49,477 nt of DNA from Armatimonadota bacterium (GTDB lineage: Bacteria > Armatimonadota > Fimbriimonadia > Fimbriimonadales > GBS-DC): NCBI GenBank assembly GCA_030550775.1, contig JAUQOS010000008.1:1-49477 (forward strand). Direction: 5' to 3'. The notes beneath the pieces are model-generated. The model worked only from the letters and a program-made list of their open reading frames with translations, searched no databases and had not been told where the DNA came from. The position numbers and the translations under genes were made by a program. Below, one piece after another: positions 18,276 through 25,388 of the stretch (within the stretch, counting starts at the first letter, position 1; each line of letters starts with the position of its first letter).

Positions 18276-18766
18276 AAGTTCCTGCCGAAAGTTGCCTTAC
18301 CCCAACCTAAAGCTATTTACCGATTTTGAGGGCACGATTCGTCGCTGGGCGCAGCAGGTGTTGTCGATCCCAGCCATGTGCAGAGAGTCTTTGGCAGAGC
18401 GCGGTTGAGACCCCTCGCTTCGCTCGGAATGGCAGATTTGTTTTGCGCATAGCGGTTTTTTTCAATTCTGCCCCCCTCCTGGAGGTTCCCTCCACTCCGC
18501 AAGGGGAACCGAAAACATGCTGCTGCCACCCTCCTGCAGGTTCCCCCCGCAAGCGAGGGGAACCGAAAAAATTGCTCGGTTCCCCCTACGGGTAGGGGGA
18601 ACCTAAAGGAGGGGGTTCGGGAAGCGCTGACAACGGCTTGGGCTGTTGAAGCAGTGCCCTGTACCCTTGTCAGTTGCTGCGCTCGGGGGACAGGTTTCTT
18701 AGCGACAACGCTGCCTTGTCATTCGGAGCCGGAGGTGAAGGATCTCACAGAGGGGAACCAGTTGGG
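18276..18766. other. 491-base non-coding gap between lepB and the epimerase
   Basis: No convincing gene lies here. It holds one arm of the CATTCCGAGC-type repeat near 18405-18440, a cluster of three hairpins at about 18471-18618, and a degenerate second arm near 18712-18752. Both neighbouring genes are on the minus strand. No T-tract terminator is certain. Confidence 0.6.
18471..18618. repeat. Cluster of three GGTTCCCC...GGGGAACC hairpins
   Basis: Hairpins lie at 18484-18510, 18539-18564 and 18578-18603. The third is a perfect 11-bp stem with a 4-base loop. All share GGTTCCC/GGGGAACC arms, and the first two are followed by GAAAA. Outer CCCCCTCC and GGAGGGGG stretches close the cluster as an inverted repeat. 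Spacing is irregular (28 and 13 bases), which argues against CRISPR. Confidence 0.65.
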
Positions 18767-19582
18767 TTATTCCACTTGCGGCAGGGGTGTGCGGTTGGCG
18801 GGACCAATGCGGTTGGGGGGCCAAAACACGAACAACGCTTTGCCTACTACGCGATTGGCATCCAGCAGCCCCCAGTGATGGCTGTCGCTGCTGTTGTTGC
18901 GGTTGTCGCCCAGCATGAGGTATTTGCCAGATGGGATGGGCTGTGAGGGCGTGCGGAGCACCATCAACCGCTCTTCCTCATCCAGCACAGGCTGGCGCAT
19001 CGTGTTTTCGCCCCCCTTGCGAATGTTGCCGAAATCGTCATACTCGTAAACCCAGCCGTTGATGATTTTCATCGAGTATTGGGGGATGCCGTTGATGTAC
19101 GGCTCTTTGAGCAGCTTGCCATTCAGGTACAGCCCTTCGCCTGCGCGCACCTCAATCACATCGCCAGGTAACCCGATGAGCCGTTTCACGAAATCGGTTT
19201 TGCCAGGCGTTTGCCATGGGTTAAGTGCCCAATCGGGCGCGCGGAACACCACGATGTCAAACCGTTGCGGCTCATGGAAGCGATAGTTGAACTTGCCCAC
19301 AATCACGACATCGCCCACTTGTAAGGTAGGCAACATCGATTCGGAGGGGATGTAAAACGGCTGCCCGATGTAGGGGCGTATTAGCAGGTAGACCAGAATG
19401 CCCGCGTAGATGATGGCGTCCAGTAGGTTGTTCAAAAAGCGGGCGGCACGGTTGTGAAACGGCACGATGGCGAGCCGCACCAATAGACACGTTACCATCG
19501 CCACCACTACAGTGGCGACGGGCAGGCGTGCCAGCGTCTCTATCCAAGTGAGTGGTCCTGTGGGCGCGGTGTACGGCTCCAT
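18767..19582 (-). CDS. lepB: Signal peptidase I
   Basis: This 271-residue membrane protease cleaves Sec and Tat signal peptides. Hydrophobic segments at about 20-40 and 55-70 anchor it. The catalytic Ser82 is in PSESMLPTL and the general base Lys133 is in FVKRLIGLPGD, followed by the conserved GDNRNNSSDSHHWG box. The reading frame starts with ATG 19582, which shares its A with the rplS stop codon (TAATG), so translation is coupled. rplS-lepB linkage is known in other bacteria. Confidence 0.95.
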   Translation of the reverse strand: MEPYTAPTGPLTWIETLARLPVATVVVAMVTCLLVRLAIVPFHNRAARFLNNLLDAIIYAGILVYLLIRPYIGQPFYIPSESMLPTLQVGDVVIVGKFNYRFHEPQRFDIVVFRAPDWALNPWQTPGKTDFVKRLIGLPGDVIEVRAGEGLYLNGKLLKEPYINGIPQYSMKIINGWVYEYDDFGNIRKGGENTMRQPVLDEEERLMVLRTPSQPIPSGKYLMLGDNRNNSSDSHHWGLLDANRVVGKALFVFWPPNRIGPANRTPLPQVE

Positions 19583-19935
19583 TAGCGCGATAGGTCTTCC
19601 TTCAGACGAGCCGCCTTACCCGACAGTTTGCGCAGGTAGTAGAGCTTCGCGCGGCGCACCTTACCCCGACGCACCACCTCAATCTGCGCGACCATCGGCG
19701 AGTGGATTGGGAAAGTACGCTCCACGCCCACGCCATACGAGACCTTGCGCACCGTGATCGTGTCGGCGATCCCGCGATGGCGACGGGCAATCACCACGCC
19801 CTCAAACACCTGAATGCGCTCTTTGCCGCCCTCCACCACGCGCACATGCACGCGCACCGTATCGCCCGGACGAAAGTCGGGCACATCGCTCTTTAGGTAC
19901 GGCTTTTCAATCTCTTGCAACACCAAGTGATTCAT
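19582..19935 (-). CDS. rplS: 50S ribosomal protein L19
   Basis: This 117-residue protein matches L19: [37 protein letters not shown], then [44 protein letters not shown] 19935 is chosen because GAGGTG lies upstream and the length fits the family; an in-frame upstream extension runs into repeat sequence. The usual rimM-trmD neighbours are absent. Confidence 0.97.
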   Translation of the reverse strand: MNHLVLQEIEKPYLKSDVPDFRPGDTVRVHVRVVEGGKERIQVFEGVVIARRHRGIADTITVRKVSYGVGVERTFPIHSPMVAQIEVVRRGKVRRAKLYYLRKLSGKAARLKEDLSR

Positions 19936-19971
19936 CGCTGCACCTCGCTTTTTCGGTTGTGCCAGCGCATA

Positions 19972-19979
19972 AGGATACC
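19972..19979 (-). promoter_or_regulatory. Putative -10 element GGTATCCT for rplS-lepB
   Basis: It is on the minus strand, 36 bases before the rplS ATG, giving a leader of about 30 bases with a clear ribosome-binding site. Confidence 0.5.
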
Positions 19980-20021
19980 CAATACCAACCGCGTATTGTG
20001 AATCCGAGTCGCTCCTCTGGT

Positions 20022-20109
20022 GAGATTCCTCGCTTGCGGCTCGGAATGACAGAGTTGATTGGCACAAAAGCGGCTTCGTCATTCCGAGCGCAGCGAAGAA
20101 AATGCTCAC
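20022..20109. repeat. CATTCCGAGC-family long inverted repeat, copy 1
   Basis: The left arm reads GAGATTCCTCGC...GCTCGGAATGAC and the right arm reads GTCATTCCGAGCGCAGCGAAG. About 27 bases separate the two. It lies between the divergent rplS and rpoZ operons. Related copies are at 24360-24589, 29716-29820 and 36958-37081, with separated arms near 18.4-18.75 kb. Confidence 0.75.
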
Positions 20110-20167
20110 TCAAAACGGAAAGAGGCAGCCGCACTATTATACCCCTTGATTTTCGCAACTGCGCGCA

Positions 20168-20175
20168 GGTATACT
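20168..20175 (+). promoter_or_regulatory. Putative -10 element GGTATACT for rpoZ-dnaJ
   Basis: It predicts transcription from about 20182, giving a leader of about 117 bases before rpoZ. That is unusually long for this genome and contains a short ORF and strong secondary structure. Confidence 0.55.
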
Positions 20176-20188
20176 ACACGAACGCCTC

Positions 20189-20254
20189 ATGGCACAACAA
20201 CTCGGGCGAGAGCCGGCGGTTGGCGGAAGCGAGCCTCGCTTCCGCGTTTGTTGA
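20189..20254 (+). CDS. Possible 21-codon leader ORF upstream of rpoZ
   Basis: An ATG seven bases after the predicted transcription start opens a frame of 21 codons ending in TGA (MAQQLGREPAVGGSEPRFRVC). The hairpin at 20223-20245 lies inside it. No ribosome-binding site is needed if translation is leaderless as elsewhere here. It could be a regulatory upstream ORF or chance. Confidence 0.25.
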   Translation: MAQQLGREPAVGGSEPRFRVC

Positions 20255-20275
20255 CGAGTCACCACCCTCTCGCCT
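20204..20275 (+). promoter_or_regulatory. Structured mRNA leader of rpoZ-dnaJ (two nested stems)
   Basis: A perfect 10-bp stem with a 3-base loop (GCGGAAGCGA/TCGCTTCCGC, 20223-20245) is enclosed by an 8-bp stem GGCGAGAG (20205-20212) / CTCTCGCC (20267-20274). No T-tract follows, so it is not a simple terminator. It may be a regulatory or stabilising RNA element. The function is unknown. Confidence 0.45.
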
Positions 20276-20298
20276 AACGGGACGGTGAAGGGACAGCG

Positions 20299-20637
20299 AT
20301 GATTTACCCAGATAACGACGAACTCAATCAGTATCCGCGCTATATCCTCGCGTTGTTGGCAGCGGAGCGGGCACGCCTGCTGCGTGAGGGCGCTAAACCC
20401 CTCGTGCCCGTTGATGGGCTGGATTTCAACCCGCTCACTGTTGCCCTCCAAGAGATCGCCGCAGGCAAAATCCGCCCGCACATCATTGATGAAAATACCG
20501 TAGAAGTGATCATCCAAGGACCCGAGCACACTTGGCAAGTGGCACGCGATCTCAAACAACTCAGCAAGCAAGCCGAAGAAGAACTCGACGAGGAAGCAAT
20601 GCAGTTCTACCAGCAGGAGACAACCCTGCGCGAGTAG
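20299..20637 (+). CDS. rpoZ: RNA polymerase omega subunit
   Basis: This 112-residue protein carries the omega core YPRYILALLAAERARLLREGAKPLVP followed by NPLTVALQEIAAGKI, the two most conserved blocks of RpoZ. Omega assists folding and assembly of beta-prime. It is longer at the C-terminus than the E. coli form, with an acidic tail. It is preceded by GAAGGGA and followed 11 bases later by dnaJ. The rpoZ-dnaJ pairing is unusual; rpoZ more often follows gmk. Confidence 0.82.
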   Translation: MIYPDNDELNQYPRYILALLAAERARLLREGAKPLVPVDGLDFNPLTVALQEIAAGKIRPHIIDENTVEVIIQGPEHTWQVARDLKQLSKQAEEELDEEAMQFYQQETTLRE

Positions 20638-20648
20638 ACCTGTGAACT

Positions 20649-21767
20649 ATGCGCAAACCCGACTATTATGAGGTGCTGGGCGTGCCACGCGACGCCAGCC
20701 AAGAGGAAATCAAGGCGGCGTTCCGCAAATTGGCACGCCAGTACCACCCCGACGTCAACAAAGACGACCCCGACGCTGAAGAGAAGTTCAAGCTCATCAA
20801 CGAGGCTTACCAGGTGCTTTCTGACCCCGAGTCGCGGGCGGTTTACGACCGCTTTGGGCACGCTGGTGCCCCGACCGCACCCGCTGCAGACTCCTTCAGC
20901 GTAGCGGAAGACCTGTTCCAGATGTTCTTCGGGCGTGCAGCTGCCCCCACACGCGGGCCTATTGATGGAGCTGACCGCCGCGTGGATCTCACCATCACGC
21001 TGGAAGAGGTGCTGCACGGCGCCACCCACACGATTGAGGTCGAACGGCTGCGCACGTGTCCGCGCTGCAGAGGCACAGGCGCCGAGCCGGGCACCACACC
21101 CGAACGCTGCCCCACTTGCCAAGGCTCGGGGCGTATCCGCCACACACAAACCACGATTCTGGGCACGATCACGCGCGTAGTGCCCTGCGACCGCTGCGGA
21201 GGCGAGGGCGAAATCATCCGAACCCCCTGCCGCCAGTGCAAGGGTGAGCGACTGGTTGTCCAGCGTGATACGCTTTCTGTAACCATTCCGCCTGGCATCG
21301 AAGAGGAAACTGCAATCCTGCTACGCGGCGAGGGCGACTCGGGGCTGCGTGGCGGGCGCGACGGCGACCTCTACGTGGTGGTACACATCGCGCCACACCC
21401 GCGTTTCCGTCGCCGCGGCGACGACCTCGCCACCCAAATCAACCTCACCTACCCCCAACTGGTGTTGGGCGACGAGGTGGAAATCGAAACCCTGGACGGC
21501 AAAGTGTCTATCGAGATTCCTGAGCTGACTGAGCCATATAGCGAGCTGATCTTGCACGGCTACGGTCTGCCCAACCCACGCACGGGCAAGCGCGGCGATT
21601 TGTATGTGCGCATCGGGCTGAAAATGCCCAAAAAACTCACTGACGCCCAGCGCAATCTGTTGCGCCAATACGCTGAACTAAGTGGCGTGCGCCTCAAAAA
21701 GTACGCCCAAGCTGAGCCAAGCAGCTTTTTCGAGAAGGTCAAACGCAGCCTACGCAAAGAGGATTGA
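20649..21767 (+). CDS. dnaJ: Chaperone DnaJ
   Basis: This 372-residue type I J-protein has the J domain at 1-70 with HPD at 33-35. A zinc-binding region of four CxxCxG-like repeats follows ([31 protein letters not shown]), and then two beta-sandwich substrate domains. It delivers substrates to DnaK. The Gly/Phe linker is short and lacks a classic G/F-rich stretch; that region is Ala/Pro-rich instead. dnaK and grpE are not in the window. Confidence 0.96.
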   Translation: MRKPDYYEVLGVPRDASQEEIKAAFRKLARQYHPDVNKDDPDAEEKFKLINEAYQVLSDPESRAVYDRFGHAGAPTAPAADSFSVAEDLFQMFFGRAAAPTRGPIDGADRRVDLTITLEEVLHGATHTIEVERLRTCPRCRGTGAEPGTTPERCPTCQGSGRIRHTQTTILGTITRVVPCDRCGGEGEIIRTPCRQCKGERLVVQRDTLSVTIPPGIEEETAILLRGEGDSGLRGGRDGDLYVVVHIAPHPRFRRRGDDLATQINLTYPQLVLGDEVEIETLDGKVSIEIPELTEPYSELILHGYGLPNPRTGKRGDLYVRIGLKMPKKLTDAQRNLLRQYAELSGVRLKKYAQAEPSSFFEKVKRSLRKED

Positions 21768-21796
21768 CCCCCCAGTAGACCCACGCGCGCTCCTGA

Positions 21797-21804
21797 GGTA
21801 TCCT
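21797..21804 (+). promoter_or_regulatory. Putative -10 element GGTATCCT for OsmC gene
   Basis: Only seven bases separate it from ATG 21812, predicting a leaderless message. Confidence 0.55.
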
Positions 21805-21811
21805 TTGCAGT

Positions 21812-22228
21812 ATGAACGGCGAACTCGTCTGGAAGGGCAATATGCTGTTTGAAGGCGCGTGCGATGTGTCGGGGCACAAGGTGCTGTTCGACACCAATCC
21901 GAATGTCGGCGGCAATGATATCGCTGCTACTCCGATGGAGCACCTGCTGCTGGCAGTAGCCGCCTGCACAGGCATGGATGTGGTAGCGATTTTACGCAAA
22001 ATGAAGCAAGATTTCACGGAGTATCGCATTGAAATCCACGCCGAGCGACACCCAGAGCATCCGCGTCGCTTCACGCGCGTGGTGATTACTCACCACATCC
22101 GGGGCAACAATTTAGACCCTGCGTTGGTGGAGAAGGCGGTTCGCCTTTCGGACGAAAAATATTGCTCTGCCTCAGCGACGCTGCGAATGCCCACCGAAGT
22201 GCGCAGCGAGTTCGTGATTGAAGAATAG
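21812..22228 (+). CDS. OsmC family peroxiredoxin-like protein
   Basis: This 138-residue protein has the OsmC/Ohr fold pattern. The two cysteines expected for thiol-dependent hydroperoxide reduction are C52 in LLAVAACTGMDVV and C118 in DEKYCSASATL. The TPMEHLLLAVAAC and HIRGNNLD blocks match the YhfA-like OsmC branch. It probably detoxifies organic hydroperoxides in the cytoplasm. It is followed by plsC after five bases. Confidence 0.88.
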   Translation: MNGELVWKGNMLFEGACDVSGHKVLFDTNPNVGGNDIAATPMEHLLLAVAACTGMDVVAILRKMKQDFTEYRIEIHAERHPEHPRRFTRVVITHHIRGNNLDPALVEKAVRLSDEKYCSASATLRMPTEVRSEFVIEE

Positions 22229-22233
22229 CCCCA

Positions 22234-22905
22234 ATGGTTCGCTCACACGATTGGCTTTACCGCACGGGCTGGGTTTTGGTGCGCGGTTTCGCGCGCTGGA
22301 TGTGGCGGCTGGAGGTGCTGGGCGCGGAGCGCGTGCCGTTGGAAGGCGGGTTAATCGTGGCGTCGAACCACTTGAGCGTGTTAGACCCTCCGCTGATTGG
22401 CTGCGCTGCCCCCCGTGAGCTGCGCTACATGGCAAAAGCCGAGCTATTTGAGTATCGGCTGTTTGCCCGCTTTATTCGCCGTTTGGGGGCGTTCCCGGTA
22501 GAGCGTGGCACTGCCGATGTGGGCGCTATCAAAACCGCGCTTCGCCTGCTCAGCGAAGGACATGCGGTGCTGATTTTCATCGAGGGCACGCGCGGCACGG
22601 GCGCGTACCTGCTGCCGCCTACGCCGGGCGCAACGCTGCTTGCGCGCCAATCAGGCGCGCCCGTACTACCTACTGCCATCGTGGGCACCGAGCAGGCGTG
22701 GCGCAAGGGCGCAAAACTGCCACGCCGCGCGCAAGTGAAGGTTGGATTCGGTGAGCCGCTGAGCTATCAAAAGTTGTTCGGTGAGCGCACCGATCGCACC
22801 GCCCGCGAAGAGTTCACCGAACTGATTATGGAGCGGATTGCAGCGTTGACGCGCGAGTTAGGGCACCCTATTCCGCGTGCGCCCCGCGCAGCGGCACAGG
22901 TATAA
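22234..22905 (+). CDS. plsC: 1-acyl-sn-glycerol-3-phosphate acyltransferase
   Basis: This 223-residue membrane-associated acyltransferase has the HX4D motif at H46-D51 (ASNHLSVLDPP). The substrate-binding block FIEGTRGTG follows, and the proline block APVLPTAIVGTEQAW is also present. It transfers a second acyl chain to lysophosphatidate. Its last 38 bases overlap the end of the convergent PIG-L gene. Confidence 0.92.
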   Translation: MVRSHDWLYRTGWVLVRGFARWMWRLEVLGAERVPLEGGLIVASNHLSVLDPPLIGCAAPRELRYMAKAELFEYRLFARFIRRLGAFPVERGTADVGAIKTALRLLSEGHAVLIFIEGTRGTGAYLLPPTPGATLLARQSGAPVLPTAIVGTEQAWRKGAKLPRRAQVKVGFGEPLSYQKLFGERTDRTAREEFTELIMERIAALTRELGHPIPRAPRAAAQV

Positions 22906-24196
22906 AACCCGTTCGATCCAGTTCCGCGCCATAGAGGCGTGTGCTCACCAGCAAGTAGGCGCGTTCAGCACGGCTGAGCGCATTCGATGGCAGCCATAGG
23001 TGAAGCGTGTTTGACTCCTGACGCGCCAAGAGCCGACTGTTGGGGTAACGCCAGCGCGTGCTCTGCCAGTTGCCCGCTGCATCCACCGTAAGCAGCGCGA
23101 GCTCCAGCTGATACGGCGCACGGAACGGCTTGAGCGTCTCGAGGCTCACGCGAACGCCCTCGCGCCCGCCTTGTACGCGGACGCTGGCAAGGTCTGCATG
23201 CGGTTGCAGGTGAATGGTGGGGTTATCGTCGGTGGGCTGGAGGGCGGCAGTCGGCTCGGAAGCGAATAGCTCGGTGGTGCGCAGGAAGCTACTCAGGAAG
23301 CGCGGCATAAGCGCGTATTGCGATTCGTGGGCTTTCAACGCCTGTTCTTTGCGGAGGCGCGCGTCTGGGCTCAGGGCAAACAGGTGCCAGTGCGCGCCTT
23401 CCAGCCCCAGCGGCGGCAGCAGCGGGCGGTTGGGATGATAGCCCTGCGGCAAGGGCCAATCGCCCCGATGCACCAAATAGTAATAGAGTGTTGGCGGGCG
23501 ATGAAGTTCGCCCGCGGCAAGTGCCTGTGCGATTGCCTCGCGCGTGAACAACGCGGCTGCCATGTGGTCTTCATGGTCATCCCACGGATGGGTGGTGAAC
23601 ACGCGCGTGGGTTGGAACTGCGCTAAAATGCGTCGCAGGTCGGCAATCAGCGCGCTTGCCGTGTAGGGGGCGCGTGGCGACCGTGCTTCGGGGTAGGGCA
23701 CGGCGGTCGCGCCTGTGGCGGGCGAGCGATAGGGGCGTTCCGGGCGCAAAAGCATCGGCAACAGCCCCCGATCAGGATAGCCCAGAAACACCGCCGAGTT
23801 GCCCGACAACCCCAGCAGTTGGAGCGCGCGCCGTGCCTCAGACTGGCGCAACTTGCCTAAGGCAAGACATTCACGCGACTCGGGCATGCTTCGAGTCGCT
23901 AGCGCGGCTGCTGCCGTAAAGCCATCACCACAAGTGAGGTAAACTACTTGAACAGGAATGCCTTGCTGGGCAGCGCTGGCAATTAGCCCCCCACAGCCCA
24001 ACACCTCGTCATCAGGGTGGGGAGCGATAATCAGCAAGCGGTCGTGGGCAGCTAGCGGCGGCAGGGGGCTGTGGTGTGGCACTTGCGAGAGGCTGGCGCG
24101 GTGCATAATCACCACGAACAGCAACATGCTTAGCCCCACATAGGAGCTGAGCATGCCCACTAGGGCTAGCGCGAGGCGCAACAGCCAGCGTTTCAC
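22868..24196 (-). CDS. PIG-L family deacetylase, membrane-anchored
   Basis: This 442-residue protein has an N-terminal membrane helix at about 5-31 and then a LmbE/PIG-L domain. The metal motif HPDDE is at 60-64 (IIAPHPDDEVLGCGG), and a later HPWDDHEDHMAAA completes the site. The C-terminal 150 residues form a separate, probably beta-rich region. Family members deacetylate N-acetylglucosamine conjugates, including bacillithiol and mycothiol precursors (BshB, MshB). The membrane anchor makes an outside-facing glycan substrate more likely here. GTG 24196 is chosen, with GGGGAGA upstream; the longer frame runs through the tRNA gene. Confidence 0.85.
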   Translation of the reverse strand: MKRWLLRLALALVGMLSSYVGLSMLLFVVIMHRASLSQVPHHSPLPPLAAHDRLLIIAPHPDDEVLGCGGLIASAAQQGIPVQVVYLTCGDGFTAAAALATRSMPESRECLALGKLRQSEARRALQLLGLSGNSAVFLGYPDRGLLPMLLRPERPYRSPATGATAVPYPEARSPRAPYTASALIADLRRILAQFQPTRVFTTHPWDDHEDHMAAALFTREAIAQALAAGELHRPPTLYYYLVHRGDWPLPQGYHPNRPLLPPLGLEGAHWHLFALSPDARLRKEQALKAHESQYALMPRFLSSFLRTTELFASEPTAALQPTDDNPTIHLQPHADLASVRVQGGREGVRVSLETLKPFRAPYQLELALLTVDAAGNWQSTRWRYPNSRLLARQESNTLHLWLPSNALSRAERAYLLVSTRLYGAELDRTGFIPVPLRGAHAE

Positions 24197-24236
24197 ACGC
24201 GTCTCCCCCTTCGGCGAGTGTGCCTCCTCGGTTCGT

Positions 24237-24327
24237 TGGCGGAGGGGGAGGGATTCGAACCCCCGTCCCACACGAGGTGGGATGCGGTTTTCAAGACCGC
24301 CGCCTTCAGCCACTCGGCCACCCCTCC
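24237..24327 (-). tRNA. tRNA-Ser (anticodon UGA)
   Basis: On the minus strand the acceptor stem GGAGGGG pairs with CCCCTCC (24241-24247). The D arm is TGGCCGAGTGGCTGAAGGC, the anticodon stem-loop is GCGGT-CTTGAAA-ACCGC (anticodon TGA), a long variable arm CCCACC...GTGGG follows, and the T arm contains GGTTCGAATCC. Discriminator G and an encoded CCA follow. The long variable arm confirms class II serine tRNA. It reads UCA and probably UCG codons. Confidence 0.97.
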
Positions 24328-24352
24328 GCGCGCCGGCAAGCTTGGGTGGTTA

Positions 24353-24358
24353 ATTATA
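24353..24358 (-). promoter_or_regulatory. Putative tRNA-Ser promoter, -10 TATAAT
   Basis: On the minus strand a consensus TATAAT lies 25 bases upstream of the mature tRNA 5' end, preceded by GGC. A weak TATACA lies 17 bases further up as a possible -35. Confidence 0.45.
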
Positions 24359-24359
24359 G

Positions 24360-24589
24360 CCCAAGCCGCGCTACCTGTATAAGGTTCCTCACCTTCAGCT
24401 CAGAATGACGAGCGTCGGTGGTCGCCGCGAAACCTGTCACCCCGAGCGCAGCGACAGGTCTCGACCGTGCTCTATCGGCGATTCCTCGGCTTCAGCTCGG
24501 AATGACAAGTTTATTTCTGCGCCAAGGGCTTCGTCATTCCGAGCGGGGCGAGGAATCCTCGCCCGCTCAAATAGGTAGCAGCCCAAGCC
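24360..24589. repeat. CATTCCGAGC-family long inverted repeat, copy 2 (compound)
   Basis: The outer ends CCCAAGCCGCGCTACCT and AGGTAGCAGCCCAAGC are near-perfect inverted repeats. Inside are two nested sets of arms: GGTTCCTCACC...AGAATGACG, CACCCCGAGCGCAGCGACAGG, GATTCCTCGGC...GGAATGACA and GTCATTCCGAGCGGGGCGAGG. It fills the gap between the tRNA and the LTXXQ gene and has no coding potential. Confidence 0.75.
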
Positions 24590-24605
24590 AAATTATACCC
24601 GCTCG

Positions 24606-25298
24606 CTACGGGTTGTTTTGCTGAGGGGGTGTTGGGTTCTCGTTTTTCTCTTCCTTACCTTTTTGCTCAGCTTGCTGTTGTTGTTTGCGGGCGCGGTCAA
24701 ACAGCTCTTGGAGTTGCTTGGGCAGCACATTGCGCACTTCCATGAGGAACTGCTCTTCGATTTCGCGCAGTCGGCGCGCCTTTTGGTCGGGCGTGAGCGA
24801 GTTGTCGTTTTGGATTTGCTCGCGCAGTTTGTTGTAGCGCCGCGCAATTTCGGTGATTTTTTCGATTTGCTCCGGGGTTAGGCGCACATTTGAGAGGGCG
24901 CTCAGCGCAGGCGATTGCTCTTCCAGCAGCGCCTCGAACTGTTTGAGTTGCTCCTCGTTCAGTACGGAGCGCACTAAGCGGATGTACTCTTCGCGGGCTT
25001 GGCGCAATCGTTGCAGTCGCTGTTCAGCGGTGAGCGAGGTATCGCGTCGGATTTGCTCGCTGCGCTCGTTATACTGACGCCATAGCCCTTCAATACGGGC
25101 GCGCTGTTCGTCGGTGAGGTTGAGGCGTGTCGCTAAGTTGGTTGGGGTTAGCACATCACCGCGCGCAGGCTGCGGCTGAGTCGGTTGCGCTTGAACGGCA
25201 GGGCTTTTCTCGTCTTTTTCCGCAGGCGCGTCTTGCGCCCCTAGTGGCGTAAGCGCCACAAGTGCCAGCGTGGCAATCCACAGACCGAGTCGTTTCAT
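24606..25298 (-). CDS. Periplasmic LTXXQ/Spy-like helical protein
   Basis: This 230-residue protein has a signal peptide MKRLGLWIATLALVALTPLGAQ. Two related helical repeats follow, each beginning LNLTDEQRARIEGL or VRLTPEQIEKITEI and continuing with SLTAEQRLQRLRQ or SLTPDQKARRLRE. These resemble the LTXXQ motif of Spy/CpxP, periplasmic ATP-independent chaperones or stress sensors. The C-terminus is Gln/Lys-rich and charged. ATG 25298 is chosen because AAGGAGG lies eight bases upstream; an ATG at 25304 is too close to it. Confidence 0.75.
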   Translation of the reverse strand: MKRLGLWIATLALVALTPLGAQDAPAEKDEKSPAVQAQPTQPQPARGDVLTPTNLATRLNLTDEQRARIEGLWRQYNERSEQIRRDTSLTAEQRLQRLRQAREEYIRLVRSVLNEEQLKQFEALLEEQSPALSALSNVRLTPEQIEKITEIARRYNKLREQIQNDNSLTPDQKARRLREIEEQFLMEVRNVLPKQLQELFDRARKQQQQAEQKGKEEKNENPTPPQQNNP

Positions 25299-25336
25299 CG
25301 TCATCGCCTCCTTATGGGGCTGCTCCCCCACGCGCC

Positions 25337-25344
25337 ATTATACC
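25337..25344 (-). promoter_or_regulatory. Putative -10 element GGTATAAT for LTXXQ gene
   Basis: A perfect octamer on the minus strand, 38 bases before the ATG, giving a leader of about 32 bases that ends in a strong AAGGAGG site. Confidence 0.6.
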
Positions 25345-25379
25345 CCACTTTGGGCTAAGGTGCGTTGCATTCGCTAGCG

Positions 25380-25387
25380 GGTAGAAT
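25380..25387 (+). promoter_or_regulatory. Possible -10 element GGTAGAAT for transglutaminase operon
   Basis: One mismatch from the octamer. It ends one base before ATG 25389, so transcription from it would start inside the annotated frame and favour ATG 25401 as the true start. Confidence 0.35.
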
Positions 25388-25388
25388 C

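Noticed and set aside
18484-18603. Short CRISPR-like array of three palindromic repeats
   Set aside because: The units differ in sequence, spacers are 28 and 13 bases, and there are no cas genes; they are better read as REP-like hairpins.
20204-20275. A tRNA-like fold upstream of rpoZ
   Set aside because: Size and an 8-bp closing stem fit loosely, but there is no D arm, no GGTTCGA T loop and the inner stem is 10 bp with a 3-base loop.
24197-24313. A 39-residue N-terminal extension of the PIG-L protein
   Set aside because: It is the tRNA-Ser gene and its leader read in frame; GTG 24196 with a ribosome-binding site gives the membrane helix directly.
24592-24599. GGTATAAT on the minus strand as a promoter for the tRNA
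   Set aside because: It is 265 bases from the tRNA and overlaps a small ACCCG/CGGGT hairpin at the end of the LTXXQ gene; the TATAAT at 24353 is a better candidate.
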